Shown here: positions 53,728 through 63,631 of the stretch, one piece after another
Numbering within the stretch: the stretch's first letter is position 1
Layout: the number at the start of each line of letters is the position of its first letter
Assembly (NCBI GenBank): GCA_019359325.1
Contig: JAHHHN010000003.1
Span: 372,001-436,000, forward strand
Reading direction: 5' to 3'
Source: Mojavia pulchra JT2-VF2
GTDB taxonomy: Bacteria > Cyanobacteriota > Cyanobacteriia > Cyanobacteriales > Nostocaceae
Length of the DNA: 64,000 nucleotides
Program-made: the position numbers and the translations under genes
Notes under the pieces: generated by a model
What the model was told of the DNA's origin: nothing
The model's input: the letters and a program-made list of their open reading frames with translations, nothing else
The model's database searches: none

Positions 53728-55128
53728 TTATGGCTTGAGGTTAGGATAACCTGTAGATATTTTAGTGGTTTGAGAATAAGATTGATGTGGATTATGAGCC
53801 GATGAAGATTGAGATTGATGGGAGTTGTGGCTTGATTGAGAATGAGATTGATGGGGATTATGAGCAGAACCAAGAATCTCATCACTGTCTAATTTAAAAT
53901 CCGAACTATCAGCTGTTGTAGTCGGTAATGTTATTTGACGTGGTAATTCAATCCTAAACATTGAACCAACCCCCAATTGGCTTTCTAGAATGATTTTACC
54001 GCCCATCATTCTAACTAGCGCATCAATGATTGCCAAACCCAAACCTGTACCAGGATACTTGCGGGTGATACTTTGATCTACTTGCCGGAAAGCTTCAAAA
54101 ATATGTTTGAAATCTCTAGGAGCAATACCAATACCTGTATCCCGAACTGTAATTGCAATTCGATTAGCAGCAAGTTCCTTAACCTCAACCCAAATAGTAC
54201 CAGACTCTGTGAATTTAATTGCGTTTGAGAGGAGATTAATTAAAATTTGTCGTACACGCACCGAGTCATTAAATATCAAGTTGTTTTGTAAATCCATCTG
54301 CACCAGCAAAGACAGCTTTTTTGCCTCCACCAAGGAACGCATTTCCGCAACGGTAATGTCAATTACTTTAGATAAATCAAATAATTCTGGCTTTAATTCT
54401 AATCGTCCCGCTTCCAATTTAGAAAAGTCGAGTACTTCGTTCAACAGCATTAGCAAATGCTTGCCATTGTTGAGGATACGCTCTACCATGTCAGCTTGCT
54501 GATAGGTAAGTTGACCAAATTTGGGACGTAGCAATATTTGAGAAAAACCAATGATGGCATTCATCGGAGTTCGCAGTTCGTGAGATATAGTTGCCAAAAA
54601 CTGCGATTTTAACCGCGAAGCTTCTAATAGCCTCAAATTTTGCAAGTGAATTTGTTGGCGTTGTCTCTCTAATTCTTGGTTCTTACGAACTAGCTGCTCA
54701 TTAGTTTCTCTAAGCTGCTGGTTGGCTAAAGCTACCTGCATTTCAGCTCGATAAACCCGAATTGCATTTCGCAAAACTTGCGCCAAAGTTTCTGAAGATA
54801 CTTTAGATTTGGATAGATAGTCTGTAGCACCAGCTTTCATCAATTCGACAGCTATCTGTTCATCTCCTTGACCGGTCAGAACTACTATCGGTACTTTAAT
54901 TTCTGAAGAGCGTAATTTTTGGATTAATGTTAAACCATCTTGGTCTGGAAGCCGATAGTCAAGGAAAATGCAGTCAAAGGTAGTATTTCTAACAGTAGAA
55001 ATCGCATCATTGCAGCCACCTACTTCAGACAGTTCCATCTGTACGCCTGCTTTAGTCAGAGCACGACGCACTGCCATGCGATCTACTTCATCATCATCTA
55101 CAACCAAAATGTTCAGCGTCTTTTCCAT
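53728..55128 (-). CDS. Receiver-histidine kinase with repetitive tail
   Basis: A 466-residue soluble kinase: receiver (VVDDDEVDRMAVRRAL, CIFLDYRLPDQDG, LSKSK), coiled coil, HisKA (FLATISHELRTPMNAII) and HATPase (NLLSNAIKFTE, DTGIGI, GTGLGLAII). After the HATPase a Ser/His/Gln-rich tail of about 45 residues contains repeats of SAHNPHQSHSQ type. The receiver resembles Rcp1-like ones. It lies upstream of the next REC-HK and downstream of an Rcp1-like gene, all on the minus strand. Confidence 0.92.
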   Translation of the reverse strand: MEKTLNILVVDDDEVDRMAVRRALTKAGVQMELSEVGGCNDAISTVRNTTFDCIFLDYRLPDQDGLTLIQKLRSSEIKVPIVVLTGQGDEQIAVELMKAGATDYLSKSKVSSETLAQVLRNAIRVYRAEMQVALANQQLRETNEQLVRKNQELERQRQQIHLQNLRLLEASRLKSQFLATISHELRTPMNAIIGFSQILLRPKFGQLTYQQADMVERILNNGKHLLMLLNEVLDFSKLEAGRLELKPELFDLSKVIDITVAEMRSLVEAKKLSLLVQMDLQNNLIFNDSVRVRQILINLLSNAIKFTESGTIWVEVKELAANRIAITVRDTGIGIAPRDFKHIFEAFRQVDQSITRKYPGTGLGLAIIDALVRMMGGKIILESQLGVGSMFRIELPRQITLPTTTADSSDFKLDSDEILGSAHNPHQSHSQSSHNSHQSQSSSAHNPHQSYSQTTKISTGYPNLKP

Positions 55129-55324
55129 CGGCTTTTATTTTCGCTGTTAAATACAGGGCTAAATTTAGGTTGATGTATAGCATTACCATTTTCCAATTAT
55201 TTAAGTAAATAATTTTAGATTTGAGATTGGGTAATACTTACTAGTTATTCCTCATCCCCGTTGCCCTTTATTCCCAAGCTGAAATCCAAAATCTCTGGTT
55301 ATTAAAAACCTAGGCATTGCTTAA

Positions 55325-55756
55325 CTAAGGCATTTCGCACAATATCCAATACCTATTGAGAGTTGCCATGATCTCGACAAACTTAGCAAAGGTTACAGGC
55401 TTAAGGATATAGCCAGCAACATTTAAGTTATAAGCTTCCACTCGGTCTTGATCCTGGTTTGAGGTAGTCATCACAACCACAGGAGTTGTTTTCAACTTAG
55501 GGTCAGACCGTAATTCTTGAAGAAATTCGATTCCGCCCATTTTCGGCATATTCAAATCCAGCAAAACCAAGCGTCGTTCGGCAGGAACTTCGGGGGACTG
55601 ACCGCTATTGCCACGAAGCATACTTAGCGCCTCTAGTCCATTGTTGGCCAGGTAAACCGGGTTAGTAATATTAACTTTTTTGAATGCCCTTTTGACATTC
55701 ATGACATCAACTTCATCGTCCTCCACTAGTAGTATGTTAATCACTCTTTCCGGCAT
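55325..55756 (-). CDS. Rcp1-like response regulator
   Basis: A 143-residue receiver of the Rcp1 type, the class that pairs with phytochrome-like kinases: ILLVEDDEVDVMNVKRAF, LVLLDLNMPKMGGIEFL and MTTSNQDQDRVEAYNLNVAGYILKPV. No output domain. It sits directly downstream of the multi-PAS kinase, whose kinase core is of the same (Cph1-like) type, so the two are a likely cognate pair. Confidence 0.9.
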   Translation of the reverse strand: MPERVINILLVEDDEVDVMNVKRAFKKVNITNPVYLANNGLEALSMLRGNSGQSPEVPAERRLVLLDLNMPKMGGIEFLQELRSDPKLKTTPVVVMTTSNQDQDRVEAYNLNVAGYILKPVTFAKFVEIMATLNRYWILCEMP

Positions 55757-56049
55757 TTCCTTAGTTTAAATTTTGTCTGTTTTATGTTTAATCCGGTTAA
55801 TTTACCAGAGTATTGGCATCATAGACCCAGCTTGTGGCTGATTGTTTATGGTAGTTTCCAATGGCTCTGTGATCATTAGCAATTAACAAGCGGGCAGTTA
55901 TTAACCTGCGAAAGCAAACAAAGCTGATACATAGTAAAATAGAATACTTGATCATGCTCAACCCAATTGTAAATGAGCGGATAACCGCCCGTCTTCAGCC
56001 ATTGGTCTGAGTTGGAAATCAACATTATGTACCATAAGCCTGAGCATTT

Positions 56050-58503
56050 CTACTCATCAGTTTGCTTGGGCCAGGTAAAGCGGAAAGTACTGCCTTGACC
56101 TAAAATGGATTCTAAGGTAATCGTGCCTCCTTCTGTTTCAATAATTTTTTTAACGATCGCCAGACCAATTCCTGTATTTTCTTTGCGATCGCGGGACTCT
56201 AGAGTTTGGAAAATCACAAATATCTTATTGTGATACTCAGAGGGAATACCGGGGCCATCATCCGCGATGCTAAATTCGTAGGAGTTTCCTTGGTCTTGAA
56301 CGGAAATTTTGACGATGCCATCAACTCGTGAGTGGTGTTCAATTGCATTGCCAATCAAGTTAGCAAACACTTGTTGCAATGGCACTCGCTTAGTCAATAT
56401 AGTCGGCATTCCTGGGGCAATCTCGATACGGAAAGTTGATGGCGGTTGCAGCGACTCAATCACTTCATTGAGCAACATACCAACATTCACTAAAGACAAT
56501 TCTGTATCAATGCGCCCAATGCGTGAATATTCTAGCAAGCCGTTGATCAGTGCCTCCATCCGGCGGACTCGTCCTCGCAGCAGCCGCATCTGATGCTGGT
56601 TTTCTTCGGGAAGTTGGTCTGCAAGGTCTTCTTCTAGCCATTCTGAGAGACTAGTGATTGCTCTTAAAGGTGCTTTGAGATCGTGAGAAGCTACATAGGC
56701 AAACTGCTCTAGTTCTTGATTGCGCTTTTGCAAAATTGTCGTTGTTTGCGCCAAGATGTTGTTCAAACGTGTGAGTTCTTCAGCGCGCTGTTGCAGAGCC
56801 AATTCTGCTTGTTTGCGTTCGTGCAGCGCAGCTTGCTGTTCGCTAATATCAATACATGAACCAATGTAACCAGCAAAACTTCCATCGGTAGTGAACAGAG
56901 GAGTACCAGTATCCCAAACCCAGCGATATTCACCATCAAAACGCCTCAGGCGGTACTCCATACTGAAATTTTGTCGATTTTCAAAAGCTGTGAGATATGT
57001 ATTCAAACAATGTTCTAAATCCTCTGGATGTACTCCTTCTGTCCAGCCATTACCTAGTTCTTGTTCCATTGTCCGACCAGTGAAGTCCAGCCAGCTTTGA
57101 TTAAAGAAATTACAAAGTTTATCCAGACCGGACATCCAAATCATCACCGGTGCGGTATCAGCCATCGTGTGGAATCTCTCCTCACTTTCCCGCAATGCTT
57201 GTTCTGCCTGCTTCAATTCGGTGATATCAGTTATGGTGCCAACATAGCTAATTACCTCACCGTTATCTCCTGTTTCAGCAACGGTACGCGAAAACACCCA
57301 AGTGATTTCGCCATCAGGATGTAAGAACCGAAATTCACCTGTAAACGGCTTTTTATCGGTTACCATGTCTTGAGCTTCCGAGTCTATCCGCTTTAGATCA
57401 TCTGGATGAATCGCAGTTTGCCAACTTTTTCCGAGAGCATCTGCTAATGGAATTTTGGTGATATTACACCATTGTTCATTGACATAAAGGTAGTTGCCGG
57501 ATAAATCTGTGCGAAAGATGCCAACAGGAGAAATTTTCGCTAAGTTTGCCCATCGCTGCTCGCTTTCTTGTAACGCCTGTCCAGCTACTTGGGGCTGAGT
57601 AATATTATCAAACGCAACCCCAACACAGCAATTAGGTAACGGAAAAATTCTGACATTGAAAAAGCTACAAGGGGTATTTTGCTCGCAGTAATAAACTTGT
57701 TGTTCTTGTCCAAGTCCAGAAAGAGCAACTTTGGCGTATAGCTCTATGTCTACTTGATTCTTAATAATTTTGCTCGGATAACATTCGGTAATATATTTAC
57801 CTATGTAATTTGATAGTGTTACTCCGGTTAGATGGCTAGCAGCAGGATTGGCAGTAATTAGCCGCATGGAGTTGATATCATTGGGGTCTTCTAAATACCA
57901 GACAATCAAACCCAAGGGCATACTATTGACTATATCGGCATCAAGTTGCATATATGCGTTTGCTGCCTCTTGCTGTGCCAAGCCAGCTCGTTCACGCCCC
58001 GATAATTTTGCTATTTGCTGCTTTGTAGCTGCTAACTGCGCTGTTAATTGGACACTGAATTGCTCTTGGACATTTAGGTAGTTTGTTATATCTGAGGTAA
58101 TTTTGCCCTCAGTAATCTCTCGACCTTTAAAGGTTAAAAGGATGATTTTTCCACTGGTATTTTTGATGGGACGAATAGCAAAATCGAGGGTAGCTGTAGT
58201 ATTGCCAACACCGAGAATATCAACTTGAGAACATACTAATTCCCCGGTGGTCGCTTGAGCGATCGCTTGTTGAAGTTGTGCTTGAGTTGCTTGGGAAATT
58301 CTCCACCAGCCAGCTTCCCACAAGGGACGGCCAATCACTTGCACGTTGGTGAGTCCACCAAAGTCTAACGCCATCTGATTGATATCAATGAGAGTACCAT
58401 CTAGCTCCATTAATCCCATAAATTCGCAAGATGGGTACAAAATGGCACGATCTAGTGGCGCTTTTTCTCCTACAGCAGCTTTGCTTGGATTGAATTTGTC
58501 CAT
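56050..58503 (-). CDS. Multi-PAS histidine kinase
   Basis: An 817-residue soluble kinase. At least four PAS-type modules: about 25-140 and 185-310 (degenerate), 320-440 (FRTDLSGNYLYVNEQWCNIT) and 445-570 (MADTAPVMIWMSGLDKLCNFFN), the last two with PAC motifs. A coil leads to HisKA (FAYVASHDLKAPLRAI) and HATPase (NLIGNAIEHHS, DDGPGI, NTGIGLAIV). The kinase core is like that of cyanobacterial phytochromes but there is no GAF/PHY chromophore domain. The signal could be redox or a small ligand. First of four minus-strand signalling genes. Confidence 0.92.
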   Translation of the reverse strand: MDKFNPSKAAVGEKAPLDRAILYPSCEFMGLMELDGTLIDINQMALDFGGLTNVQVIGRPLWEAGWWRISQATQAQLQQAIAQATTGELVCSQVDILGVGNTTATLDFAIRPIKNTSGKIILLTFKGREITEGKITSDITNYLNVQEQFSVQLTAQLAATKQQIAKLSGRERAGLAQQEAANAYMQLDADIVNSMPLGLIVWYLEDPNDINSMRLITANPAASHLTGVTLSNYIGKYITECYPSKIIKNQVDIELYAKVALSGLGQEQQVYYCEQNTPCSFFNVRIFPLPNCCVGVAFDNITQPQVAGQALQESEQRWANLAKISPVGIFRTDLSGNYLYVNEQWCNITKIPLADALGKSWQTAIHPDDLKRIDSEAQDMVTDKKPFTGEFRFLHPDGEITWVFSRTVAETGDNGEVISYVGTITDITELKQAEQALRESEERFHTMADTAPVMIWMSGLDKLCNFFNQSWLDFTGRTMEQELGNGWTEGVHPEDLEHCLNTYLTAFENRQNFSMEYRLRRFDGEYRWVWDTGTPLFTTDGSFAGYIGSCIDISEQQAALHERKQAELALQQRAEELTRLNNILAQTTTILQKRNQELEQFAYVASHDLKAPLRAITSLSEWLEEDLADQLPEENQHQMRLLRGRVRRMEALINGLLEYSRIGRIDTELSLVNVGMLLNEVIESLQPPSTFRIEIAPGMPTILTKRVPLQQVFANLIGNAIEHHSRVDGIVKISVQDQGNSYEFSIADDGPGIPSEYHNKIFVIFQTLESRDRKENTGIGLAIVKKIIETEGGTITLESILGQGSTFRFTWPKQTDE

Positions 58504-58792
58504 TTTTGTCAGCTTCTTTCAAAGCTTTACATGAAAAAATATATTATTAAATACTAAAGAGATATTACTTTTAGGTTCCAAACCAAAGAATGGCACAATT
58601 TAAACTCTGTCTCAATATTTCATTTTTTATCGTAAAATATCTATACATCTGCGGCTAGATTTTTGCATCTACCTAGCATTGAAACTAGGAAATTTATTAT
58701 TTCTATCGGTGGATGCAGGCTAGTGAAAATATCATCTATCTTTAGTTTGGGAAAATCAAATAAATAACTTACAAAAGTTCGTATTCTGTAAG

Positions 58793-59539
58793 ATGGAGCC
58801 AGAGAACGTGAGTGTAGCAATGAGTGAAATAAGTATTATTTTAATTGAAGATCATGACCTAACTCGTATGGGGCTAAGGACGGCATTACAGTCTCACAGC
58901 GGGTTGAAAGTAATTGGTGAAGCAGCAAATGCTACCCAAGGATTAAAACTTTTGGAAAGTGCCAAGCCAGATGTAGCTGTTGTAGACATTGGCTTACCTG
59001 ACATGGATGGCATTGAACTGACTCGCAAATTTAAACGTCAGCAAGCAGAGACTGGGCAAGCAACAAAGATTTTGATCTTAACAATGGATCACACAGAGGA
59101 CGCAGTATTGGCTGCTTTTGCAGCAGGTGCAGATTCTTATTACATGAAAGAGACAAGTATTAGTAGATTAACAGAGGCGATCCAAGCCACTCACACTGGT
59201 AACTCTTGGATTGACCCAGCGATCGCTAATGTAGTCTTGCGGAGAATGCGGCAAGGTTTGCCTGGAGAAGCTCAAGCAAACGATAAGCCGAAGACTGTGA
59301 AAATTGAGGCATTAGCAACTGAATATGAACAAGTTTTAGAAACCTACCCACTGACTCAACGCGAACTAGAAATCCTTGAGTTAATTGTCGCTGGTTGCAG
59401 CAATGGTCAAATTGCTGAAAAACTTTATATCACAGTTGGTACAGTCAAAACCCACGTTCGCAACATCCTCAATAAACTCTGTGCTGATGACCGTACCCAA
59501 GCAGCCGTTCGCGCCTTGCGTTCTGGGTTAGTGGGATAA
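58793..59539 (+). CDS. NarL/LuxR-type response regulator
   Basis: A 248-residue transcription factor: receiver (ILIEDHDLTRMGL, VAVVDIGLPDMDG, YMKETS), linker, and a C-terminal LuxR HTH (LTQRELEILELIVAGCSNGQIAEKLYITVGTVKTHVRNIL). ATG 58793 or the internal ATG 58820 (MSEISIILIED). It is transcribed away from the kinase cluster, with 289 bases between, so it may be the transcriptional output of that cluster and act on the shared region. Confidence 0.9.
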   Translation: MEPENVSVAMSEISIILIEDHDLTRMGLRTALQSHSGLKVIGEAANATQGLKLLESAKPDVAVVDIGLPDMDGIELTRKFKRQQAETGQATKILILTMDHTEDAVLAAFAAGADSYYMKETSISRLTEAIQATHTGNSWIDPAIANVVLRRMRQGLPGEAQANDKPKTVKIEALATEYEQVLETYPLTQRELEILELIVAGCSNGQIAEKLYITVGTVKTHVRNILNKLCADDRTQAAVRALRSGLVG

Positions 59540-59631
59540 TACCAATTTGAGTTTTGGATTTTAGATTAAAAGTCTTGACTAATAGACTTTTGCAGTAATC
59601 TAAAATAATATTCACGATGCAATTTGGTATT
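59538..59631. repeat. MITE-like hairpin, AATACCAATTTG ends
   Basis: AATACCAATTTG and CAATTTGGTATT bound 94 bp. The inner arms TTTTAGATTA / TAATCTAAAA and AAAGTCT / AGACTTT allow one long imperfect hairpin. The ends match those of the element at 26524-26626. It begins at the stop codon of the LuxR-type gene. Confidence 0.65.
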
Positions 59632-59725
59632 GAATGAAAAATTGCTAACAATGAAGTTAACAGAAGCTAACAGCTTTGACAACTGAGTTGCTCAGGATAG
59701 AGATTTTATAATTGGTAATAAAAAT

Positions 59726-59746
59726 CCCACTGCTTACGGCAGTGGG
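59726..59746 (-). terminator. Terminator of the LpxB-related gene
   Basis: Stem CCCACTGC / GCAGTGGG with a short loop; on the minus strand it is followed by ATTTTTATTA, a U-tract. It lies just downstream of the minus-strand LpxB-related gene. Confidence 0.8.
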
Positions 59747-59761
59747 AGTGGAAAACATATG

Positions 59762-61135
59762 TCATGCCAATTGTGCCTGTAAACACTCAGCAATTCGTCG
59801 TGCTGCTCCGGGTTTACCCATTCGGCGTATACCATTGTCTGCAATTAATTGCAAAATGTCAGGATTTTTGAACATAAATTGTACTACTTTCGCAACTTCG
59901 CTTGGTTGGTTAACTAAAATCAAAGAAGGCCCTAAATGGCGGCTTTGAGCTTCAGCAAACGCAGGATTATATTGAGGGCCATTACCAGGAATTGCGATCG
60001 CAGGCTTGCCTAAACCTACGAATTGTTCTGTTGCTGTTCCGGCCATGGCGATCGCAAAATCTCCCAAATGTAAGCAGTCGTTATAAGCTTGTTGAGTTAG
60101 TAGTAGGTAAGCATTTTTTTGTTTAAATGTCAAAATATTAGGGTCAGCAAGTGCGATCGGAGATTCAGAGTGGGGTCGCCAGCCTTGGGTTGTGAGAGAT
60201 TGCGCTAAAGTGTTACAGTCCAAACCAGGAGCGATCGCCCCCAAAAACACTACTGTGTCAGAAGTGTGAAAGACAGAATCTCGCTCCCGAAAACTTGCCA
60301 TCAACGCAGACACAGCAACCATAATTACTTTCCAGTTAGCGTAGGCCTCTGGCGGTCTGGAACCAGGAAGGAGAGTCACAACTAGAGGCCGAGTTACTTC
60401 TTGCTGTTGGATATCAGCACTATAAAACCTTTGGGGTGGAAACGATGGTTCTAAACCATCCATCATCGGATTGCCCAAATCAAAAGCAGGAATACGCCAC
60501 TTTCTTAATATTTCTGTAGTTAACGAATCTCTAGGGAACACCGCCCGACAACGGCGATTGCCCATCAACCAACGTTCCCAAGGATGATAAATAGAACCAG
60601 AAAAATTTTCCCAACGTGCAGCTTTGCTTTTGCGTGGCAATAATCCAACTTCATCCCGAACATAGTATTCGGATTTTGCCGTACCAACAAAAGCATAGTT
60701 AGCACCACTGAAACTTGCAAATAACAGCGGCACAATATCACCCACAGCCAGGATAGCCCTGTTGTTGCCTAATTGTTTTTGAGAACTGACCCAACGGCGT
60801 ACAGCTTTAATCTGGCTCAAGGTAAGTTGTAATAAACCGCCGCGGACATCTCGGACTAATTGACGGCTATCCATGTAAACAAAGCCACCAGAAGGCATAG
60901 TACGCACTGAACCAATTAAAGGGATATCCAACTGTTGGTAAGCCCGTCCTTCACCCACCAGAGGCAAAGCAAAGATATCTGGTGGGTTTAATTGTTGCTG
61001 GAGTTCTTGCAAAATTCGGGCTGCAACAACATCCTCACCATGACCATTGCTCAAAACAAGTAACTGCAAACGAGAAGCTGTAGATTGCGAGTTAGAACCT
61101 AGAGATAACCGGGATACATGACTCATGAGAAACAA
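59762..61135 (-). CDS. Lipid-A-disaccharide synthase-related glycosyltransferase
   Basis: A 457-residue protein related to LpxB (GT-B fold), the cyanobacterial family known as lipid-A-disaccharide synthase-related. [18 protein letters not shown] opens the N-terminal Rossmann domain. The C-terminal domain has [38 protein letters not shown] and [16 protein letters not shown]. Cyanobacterial lipid A differs from the enteric type, so the exact product is unknown. Start at ATG 61135; the ATG at 61126 is an alternative. Terminator follows at 59746-59726. Confidence 0.85.
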   Translation of the reverse strand: MFLMSHVSRLSLGSNSQSTASRLQLLVLSNGHGEDVVAARILQELQQQLNPPDIFALPLVGEGRAYQQLDIPLIGSVRTMPSGGFVYMDSRQLVRDVRGGLLQLTLSQIKAVRRWVSSQKQLGNNRAILAVGDIVPLLFASFSGANYAFVGTAKSEYYVRDEVGLLPRKSKAARWENFSGSIYHPWERWLMGNRRCRAVFPRDSLTTEILRKWRIPAFDLGNPMMDGLEPSFPPQRFYSADIQQQEVTRPLVVTLLPGSRPPEAYANWKVIMVAVSALMASFRERDSVFHTSDTVVFLGAIAPGLDCNTLAQSLTTQGWRPHSESPIALADPNILTFKQKNAYLLLTQQAYNDCLHLGDFAIAMAGTATEQFVGLGKPAIAIPGNGPQYNPAFAEAQSRHLGPSLILVNQPSEVAKVVQFMFKNPDILQLIADNGIRRMGKPGAARRIAECLQAQLA

Positions 61136-61159
61136 AAAATCACTATGAAATGTCTGTTT

Positions 61160-61250
61160 GGGTATTGGGGATTGGGGATCGGGTATTGGGTATTGGGTAT
61201 TGGGTATTGGGTATCAGGGATTGGGCATCGGGCATTGAGCATTGGGCATA
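61160..61250. repeat. Heptamer tandem repeats GGGTATT
   Basis: Four perfect GGGTATT copies from 61181, then GGGTATC, with degenerate GGGCATT units around them. A pyrimidine-rich mirror tract of CCCCAGT-type units follows (about 61272-61318). It lies between two divergent genes, thus in their promoter space. Confidence 0.85.
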
Positions 61251-61346
61251 AGGTATTAGATAAATTACCTAGTCCCCAGTCCCGTAGTCCCTAGCCCCAG
61301 TCCCCAATCCCCAGCCCCGATTCTCAAGCTATATAGGCTAAATATT

Positions 61347-63392
61347 ATGCGAATTTCTTCTGCTACAATTTTTACTTTAGCGACTTTGGCGGCTAGTAAT
61401 GCCACCCAGCAAGCAATGGCTGCACCTGCCAAAGACTCTATTCAAACCGAAAAAACAAGTAAATTGGTAGTTCCGGTAATTGAAGACTCACCAATACGCA
61501 AAGATGTGGTTGCAGCACCGGAAACCATACTCGCCCAAACATTTTCGCAAAATCCTGTGGTCGTGCAAAAAGATGTTAAAAACAATTCCACAGTAGTATT
61601 AACACCGAACAATGGGAATGGTAAAGTCTCACTTCCTCAGTCCGCTTCTGCAACTGACAATAACTTAGTTGTCACCGCTACGGATGTGCAGATATTGGGA
61701 GCTACTCAAGAATTACAGGAGATAATCCGCAAGGTAATTAAAACCCAAATCGGAGGAGACACTAGCCAAAGCCAGCTGCAAAGTGATGTGGCAGCAATTT
61801 TGAATACAGGTTTATTTATCAGTGCCAACGTGAACAGTCGCAGCACTCCATCTGGCTTGAATGTAGTGTATCAGGTACAACCAATAGTAGTGCGATCGCT
61901 GCAACTTTCTGGTGCTAAGGCACTTACTTATCAGGTAGCTCAAGCACAATTCCAATCTCAAGTTGGCACAGTTATTAGTCCGGCTGCACTCCAGCAAGCA
62001 GTGGCACAAATTAATAAGTGGTATACCGACAATGGTTACAACTTGGCACGGGTGCTATCAATCAAACCCAGCCGTGAAGGAATCCTCACAGTGAATGTAG
62101 CTGAAGGCTTGGTAGGCGATATCAAGTTTCGCTTTGTCAACGATGATGGCAAAACTATCGATAGCAAAGGCAATCCAGTTACAGGACGCACCAAACCAGA
62201 TTTCCTACTGCAACAACTAAAGCTTAAGCCTGGTCAAATCTTCCAAGAAAATGCGGTACGGCAAGATGTACAGCAGTTATATCGTACTGGGTTATTTCAA
62301 AGTGTAAATGTTGCCTTAGAAGGCGATGCTACCAAAACTGATTTAATTTACGAACTCAAGGAAAATGGGGCCCGTGCCATTAACGTCGGTGGTAGTTACA
62401 ACGCCGATCAAGGGCTTTTAGGCACATTAACTTATCAAGATCAGAATGTTGGCGGGATCAACGATACTTTAGGCGTGAATGTTGGCGTCGGGTTACGTGA
62501 CTTCCAGTTTGATACTAAATTTAACAGTCCTTATCGGGAAACTAACCCCGATCGCTTAGGCTATACCATTAATGCCTTTCGCCGCCGGGAACTGTCGCAA
62601 ACATTTGACGATGAAATCAAATTAGCAAATGGCGACCGAGCCAGAGAAGGTAAAATTGGGGCCGGGATTAGCTTTCAACGACCGATTGATGATTGGAATA
62701 CTTCTTTGGGATTCAACTACAGCCGCACTAGTATCCGCGATCGCCAAGGTAATATTACCCCAACCGATGCCCAAGGAAATCCTCTAAGTGTAAGTGGTAC
62801 TGGTATTGATGATTTGACTACTGTATCTTTCACCGCCACCAAAGACCGACGCAATAACCCCATCAATCCTACACAAGGTTCTGTCCTGAGTCTGAGTACA
62901 GAACAATCTGTGCCTCTTGGTCAAGGTAATATTTCTATGAATCGCGTTAAAGCCAACTACAGCCAGTATGTGCCACTACAATTATTTAACAGCAAACAAC
63001 CACAAGTATTTGCCTTGAATCTCCAAGCTGGTACAGTATTGGGAACATTGCCACCTTATGAAACCTTTAACTTGGGTGGCTCTAATTCTGTGCGAGGATA
63101 CGATTCTGGGGAAGTTGGTAATGGTCGCAGTTATGTTTTGGCTTCAGCAGAATACCGCTTTCCTGTGATTTCAGCATTAGGAGGCGTGTTATTTGCTGAC
63201 TTTGCCTCAGACCTTGGTTCTGGTGGTAGCGTATTGGGAAATCCAGCAGGAGCGCGGGATAAACCAGGTATCGGTTTTGGTTATGGGGCCGGAGTGCGCC
63301 TCGACTCACCTCTAGGCGTTATCCGGGCTGATTATGGAATTAATGATCAAGGAGAAAGCCAAGTGCATTTCGGCATAGGCCAGCGTTTTTAA
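61347..63392 (+). CDS. Omp85/BamA family outer-membrane assembly protein
   Basis: A 681-residue outer-membrane protein. The N-terminal signal (MRISSATIFTLATLAASNA...AMA) precedes a low-complexity linker. Three POTRA-like domains follow (about 105-345, with VQPIVVRSLQLSGAK and LAEG-type turns). The rest is a 16-strand barrel with conserved GSNSVRGYDSGEVGNGRSY and LGVIRADYGIND-HFGIGQRF, ending in Phe, the usual signal for barrel insertion. It inserts other barrels into the outer membrane; the chloroplast relative is Toc75. Cyanobacteria can have several paralogues, so no gene symbol is given. Confidence 0.93.
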   Translation: MRISSATIFTLATLAASNATQQAMAAPAKDSIQTEKTSKLVVPVIEDSPIRKDVVAAPETILAQTFSQNPVVVQKDVKNNSTVVLTPNNGNGKVSLPQSASATDNNLVVTATDVQILGATQELQEIIRKVIKTQIGGDTSQSQLQSDVAAILNTGLFISANVNSRSTPSGLNVVYQVQPIVVRSLQLSGAKALTYQVAQAQFQSQVGTVISPAALQQAVAQINKWYTDNGYNLARVLSIKPSREGILTVNVAEGLVGDIKFRFVNDDGKTIDSKGNPVTGRTKPDFLLQQLKLKPGQIFQENAVRQDVQQLYRTGLFQSVNVALEGDATKTDLIYELKENGARAINVGGSYNADQGLLGTLTYQDQNVGGINDTLGVNVGVGLRDFQFDTKFNSPYRETNPDRLGYTINAFRRRELSQTFDDEIKLANGDRAREGKIGAGISFQRPIDDWNTSLGFNYSRTSIRDRQGNITPTDAQGNPLSVSGTGIDDLTTVSFTATKDRRNNPINPTQGSVLSLSTEQSVPLGQGNISMNRVKANYSQYVPLQLFNSKQPQVFALNLQAGTVLGTLPPYETFNLGGSNSVRGYDSGEVGNGRSYVLASAEYRFPVISALGGVLFADFASDLGSGGSVLGNPAGARDKPGIGFGYGAGVRLDSPLGVIRADYGINDQGESQVHFGIGQRF

Positions 63393-63571
63393 TAAAAGCT
63401 AACTTATACCCAAAAGAATGAAGTCTGAAACAAGAAGGATGTAGTAAGGTTTTATCTTTCACATTTCATATTTCTTTTGTCAATGTATTATGAAAAAGAC
63501 AAAACTGTTGCGATAATGGGGAGGTTTTTCCCACTGAGGGAGGAGCCGATTTCTTCCGAAATCCCTTATGG

Positions 63572-63624
63572 CTCAGGACTCAGTGCTTATCTGCTCACTC
63601 AGGACTAAGGACTCAGGACTCAAA
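63572..63624. repeat. Short repeats AGGACTCAGGACTAAGG
   Basis: Imperfect tandem units of AGGACTC(A) just upstream of the Ser/Thr kinase gene, a degenerate 7-8-mer repeat. Confidence 0.6.
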
Positions 63625-63631
63625 AATCTCT

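Noticed and set aside
53610-53885. 91-codon minus-strand frame over the end of the REC-HK gene
   Set aside because: It is a shadow of the repetitive tail and the next gene's start in another frame.
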